Source: Thermofilum sp. ex4484_15
GTDB lineage: Archaea > Thermoproteota > Thermoprotei > Thermofilales > EX4484-15
NCBI GenBank assembly: GCA_002254595.1
Contig: NJEH01000010.1
Span: forward strand, 1 to 13,837
Reading direction: 5' to 3'
Length of the DNA: 13,837 bases
Shown: positions 11,491-13,837 of the stretch, piece after piece
Layout: each line of letters opens with the position of its first letter
How positions within the stretch are numbered: position 1 is the first letter of the stretch
Made by a program: the position numbers and the translations under genes
Notes under the pieces: model-generated
Database searches by the model: none
What the model was told of the DNA's origin: nothing
Seen by the model: the letters and a program-made list of their open reading frames with translations, nothing else

Positions 11491-13140
11491 TTAATTAACC
11501 CTCCTCCCTTCTACCAATTTCCTAAATGGGCTATCCAACCTTAAGCTCTTATATAGCGCAGCTTTAATAAAGCCATAATAGAGCGGACTTGGGCTACCCG
11601 GCCTACTTTTAAATTCCGGATGAGCTTGAGTAGCTACGAAGAAGTAATGCGAAGGTAACTCTATGAATTCGACCCTACTGCTATTTAGGCTAAAACCGGT
11701 AACCCTTAAACCGCCCTTACGCAGGAGAGGTAAGTAAGCTGGGTTAACCTCGTACCTATGCCTATGCCTTTCATAAATTACCTCCTTACCATAAAGCGAA
11801 TAAACTATAGAGCCTTTAATCAATTTAATGGGATAAGCCCCTAACCTTAATGTCCCGCCTAATTCCTTTATCCCTCCCTGTTCAGGAAGTAAGGTCACCA
11901 CGGGGTGTGGTGTATTAGGATCTAACTCGGTGCTATTAGCTTCCCTTAAGCCTATAACGTTCCTAGCATATTCTACTACCGCTAACTGTAATCCGAAGCA
12001 TATACCTAAGAATGGCACATTATGTGTTCTAGCATAAGTTATACAATTAATCTTGCCTTCAGCTCCCCTAAGTCCGAAGCCCGGTAGTATTATAACTCCA
12101 TGTACCTCCCTAAATGCCTCACTTACATACTTAGGAGAAGTTACGTCTTCAGCCTCTACCCAATGTAGCACAGGTTTCACGTCTAGTTCAGCAGCTGCAT
12201 GGTATATAGCTTCTACAATGCTCTTATAGGAATCCCTTAACTTTACGTACTTACCGCATAGTATTAAATGTACGGGCTTCTTCATGTTCTCATATTTTTT
12301 CAGTATATTAATCCAAGGTTCCCAACGTGGTTTAGGGGCCTCTACCCTTAGCTTTCTACAAATATAGTCTCCTAAGCCCTGCCTATCCAAGATTAAAGGC
12401 AACTTGTATATGGGATTAACATCATAAGATGTGAATACGGCTCCTATAGCTACATTAGAGTAAAGTGCTACTTTCCTCTTAACCTCCTCCAGTAGCGGTT
12501 CCCTACACCTAGCTATTACAGCGTCAGGTTGTATACCTATCCTCCTTAATTCCTTAACACTATGCTGAAGGGGTTTTGTCTTCTGCTCTCCAGTAACTTC
12601 TAGTATAGGTACTAAAGCTACATGTGCGAAGAAGGTATTTTCCTCCCCCTCCTCTAATCTCATTTGCCTTATCGCCTCTAGAAAAGGTAGGCCCTCTATA
12701 TCCCCTACTGTACCTCCAATCTCCACTATTACGAATTCGTACCCCCTTTTACCTACTTCCCTTATCCTACGCTTTATCTCGTCCGTTATGTGCGGTATTA
12801 TCTGGACGCATTGGCCTAAGTAAACCCCTTTTCTTTCGTTCTCTATAACCTGTTTGTAAATTTGTCCAGCGGTTATATTGTTATACTTACTCAAATTAAC
12901 CCCTAGAAATCTTTCATAGTGGCCTAAGTCTAAGTCCGTTTCACCACCATCCTCCGTTACGAAGACCTCTCCATGCATATAGGGGTTCATAGTACCTGCA
13001 TCTACGTTTAAGTAAGGGTCTATCTTTACGACTGTAACTTCAAATCCTCTTACTTGAAGCATCTTAGCTATAGAAGCCGTTACTAGTCCCTTGCCTACCG
13101 AACTTAAAACCCCCCCCGTTACGAAAACATATTTAGGCAT
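11491..13140 (-). CDS. pyrG: CTP synthase PyrG
   Basis: PyrG aminates UTP to CTP using ATP and glutamine. The 549-residue protein has the N-terminal synthetase domain (1-270): P-loop VTGGVLSSVGKGL (7-19), KIDPYLNVDAGTMNP (39-53), VTEDGGETDLDLGHYERF (61-78), the allosteric/UTP region VEIGGTVGDIEG (139-150) and EQKTKPLQHSVKELR (185-199). A glutamine amidotransferase domain follows (about 290-540), with nucleophile C381 in GICFGLQ (379-385) and the catalytic pair H507 and E509 in QAHPEF. Small departures from the usual consensus are PGFGLRG instead of PGGFGxRG at 353-359 and ICFGLQ instead of ICLGMQ; neither removes a catalytic residue. Length is normal. ATG 13140 is supported by the invariant start MxKYVFVTGG. 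No Shine-Dalgarno site is seen, so the mRNA is probably leaderless. It is divergent from rio2. Confidence 0.97.
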   Translation of the reverse strand: MPKYVFVTGGVLSSVGKGLVTASIAKMLQVRGFEVTVVKIDPYLNVDAGTMNPYMHGEVFVTEDGGETDLDLGHYERFLGVNLSKYNNITAGQIYKQVIENERKGVYLGQCVQIIPHITDEIKRRIREVGKRGYEFVIVEIGGTVGDIEGLPFLEAIRQMRLEEGEENTFFAHVALVPILEVTGEQKTKPLQHSVKELRRIGIQPDAVIARCREPLLEEVKRKVALYSNVAIGAVFTSYDVNPIYKLPLILDRQGLGDYICRKLRVEAPKPRWEPWINILKKYENMKKPVHLILCGKYVKLRDSYKSIVEAIYHAAAELDVKPVLHWVEAEDVTSPKYVSEAFREVHGVIILPGFGLRGAEGKINCITYARTHNVPFLGICFGLQLAVVEYARNVIGLREANSTELDPNTPHPVVTLLPEQGGIKELGGTLRLGAYPIKLIKGSIVYSLYGKEVIYERHRHRYEVNPAYLPLLRKGGLRVTGFSLNSSRVEFIELPSHYFFVATQAHPEFKSRPGSPSPLYYGFIKAALYKSLRLDSPFRKLVEGRRVN

Positions 13141-13194
13141 GTATATCTAATCGAGTAAGTAGGAAATTAAGTTAGCGTTTTAAGGAGAGTAAAG
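13141..13194. promoter_or_regulatory. Divergent promoter region of pyrG and rio2
   Basis: In this 54-base gap the minus-strand ACTTAATTT (13164-13172) lies about 26 bases before ATG 13140, consistent with a leaderless pyrG mRNA. On the plus strand GTATATCTAA (13141-13150) could start rio2 near 13175, leaving AAGGAGAG (13182-13189) as its ribosome binding site. Confidence 0.4.
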
Positions 13195-13837
13195 TTGTAC
13201 GCGACCGTAGAGGCCTTTAAATCGTTAAGTGAAGAGGAATTTAAACTACTTAGGAGTATAGAGGTAGGCATGGCTAAATTCATGTACGTACCGGTGGAAT
13301 ATCTGTCTTCGTTTACTAAATGGGAGGAGGAAAGAGTAATTAAAATGCTTAAGAAGTTACACGAATTAGGTCTAGTTCAAAGGCGTAAGGGAGCCTACAT
13401 AGGTTTCATACTAACGACTAGGGGTTACGATTGCTTAGCTTTAAACGCGTTAGTTAAAAGAGGGGTAATAGGGAGCTTAAGCCTTAAGCCTCTTGGAGTA
13501 GGCAAGGAATCCGATGTATACGAAGGACTTACTCCCAGCGGTTTAAGGATTGCCGTTAAATTCCATAGATTAGGTAGGATTAGCTTTAGAGCTACTAGAC
13601 GGTATAGGATTTATGTAGGGGATAGGCGCCATATCTCTTGGTTGTATCAATCTAGGTTGGCAGCGGAAAGGGAGTACGAGGCACTTAAAATACTCTATGA
13701 TGCTAAAGTCGAGGTACCTAAGCCTATCTCACATAATAGGCATGTAGTAGTAATGGATATAATAGAGGGGATACCTCTTTTCGAAAAGCCTCGGTTAAAG
13801 GAACCCCTGAACGTCCTCATTAGGGTACTGGGTAATA
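13195..13837 (+). CDS. rio2: RIO2-type atypical serine kinase/ATPase (C-terminal part beyond window)
   Basis: RIO2 is an atypical kinase/ATPase needed for late maturation of the small ribosomal subunit in archaea and eukaryotes. Hand translation gives 214 codons open to the window end. The N-terminal winged-helix domain (1-90) includes LRSIEVGMAKFMYVPVEYL (19-37) and HELGLVQRRKGAYIGFILT (56-74). The RIO kinase N-lobe follows, with glycine-rich PLGVGKESDVYEG (99-111), ATP-contacting lysine K122 in IAVKFHR (119-125), the flexible loop around 126-146, AAEREYEAL (156-164) and hinge VVMDIIEGIP (185-194). The catalytic loop and metal-binding Asp lie past the edge. The start is TTG 13195: GGAG at 13184-13187 is seven bases upstream, and residues before the internal ATG 13270 belong to the conserved winged helix, so the ATG is too late. 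It is divergent from pyrG. Confidence 0.92.
   Translation, partial: MYATVEAFKSLSEEEFKLLRSIEVGMAKFMYVPVEYLSSFTKWEEERVIKMLKKLHELGLVQRRKGAYIGFILTTRGYDCLALNALVKRGVIGSLSLKPLGVGKESDVYEGLTPSGLRIAVKFHRLGRISFRATRRYRIYVGDRRHISWLYQSRLAAEREYEALKILYDAKVEVPKPISHNRHVVVMDIIEGIPLFEKPRLKEPLNVLIRVLGN

Noticed and set aside
1..13837. CRISPR array, insertion sequence, transposase or integrase site
   Set aside because: No spaced direct repeats, terminal inverted repeats with a transposase, or integrase genes were seen; the tRNA-Leu 3' end is not duplicated in the window.

Overview
The window comes from an archaeon, most likely a thermophilic member of the TACK group (Thermoproteota). The evidence is a gene set typical of archaea (TmcA, archaeal TruD, Pth2, DUF355 'adenosine-specific kinase', ADP-forming acyl-CoA synthetase alpha subunit, DUF460, ThiL, COG4080, RIO2), AT-rich TATA-type promoters, a tRNA gene without encoded CCA and with an intron at position 37/38, and a textbook archaeal C/D box sRNA. 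No mobile element, CRISPR array or origin is visible. I cannot name the genus.

Layout. 1-2991 (minus strand) is a tight four-gene operon devoted to tRNA and translation: DUF355 protein, pth2, truD and tmcA (cut by the left edge). A palindromic promoter box at 3027-3034 separates it from a small basic zinc-finger protein on the plus strand (3051-3419). 3429-4805 (minus) is a stand-alone ADP-forming acyl-CoA synthetase alpha subunit. 4957-5613 (plus) is an unrecognised secreted protein that overlaps convergently with a metallo-beta-lactamase-fold protein (5610-6350, minus), behind which lies the large DUF460 protein (6414-8447, minus). An intron-containing tRNA-Leu(CAA) (8544-8656, minus) is divergent from thiL (8748-9737, plus). 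A COG4080 SPOUT-like protein (9740-10243, minus) is divergent from the C/D box sRNA (about 10355-10411, plus). After the sRNA come a small class I methyltransferase (plus), a 375-base non-coding stretch with nested inverted repeats and its own TATA-like box, CTP synthase pyrG (minus), and the divergent start of rio2 (plus, cut by the right edge).

How the genes fit together. RNA maturation and translation dominate: TmcA (ac4C), TruD (pseudouridine 13), Pth2 (peptidyl-tRNA recycling), RIO2 (small-subunit maturation), a tRNA gene that needs splicing, a putative SPOUT-type protein and a 2'-O-methylation guide RNA. ThiL, PyrG, the acyl-CoA synthetase subunit and the MBL protein are metabolic genes. 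Genes are closely packed, several lack a Shine-Dalgarno sequence and probably have leaderless or very short-leader transcripts, while genes inside operons have clear GGAGG-type sites.

Most interesting item. The C/D box sRNA has perfect C, D', C' and D boxes and two 12-nt guides. By the N+5 rule its D guide would direct 2'-O-methylation of C56 in the T-loop of tRNAs. In most archaea this is done by the protein Trm56; an sRNA-guided alternative is known from Pyrobaculum. This is a testable prediction about how this organism modifies its tRNAs.
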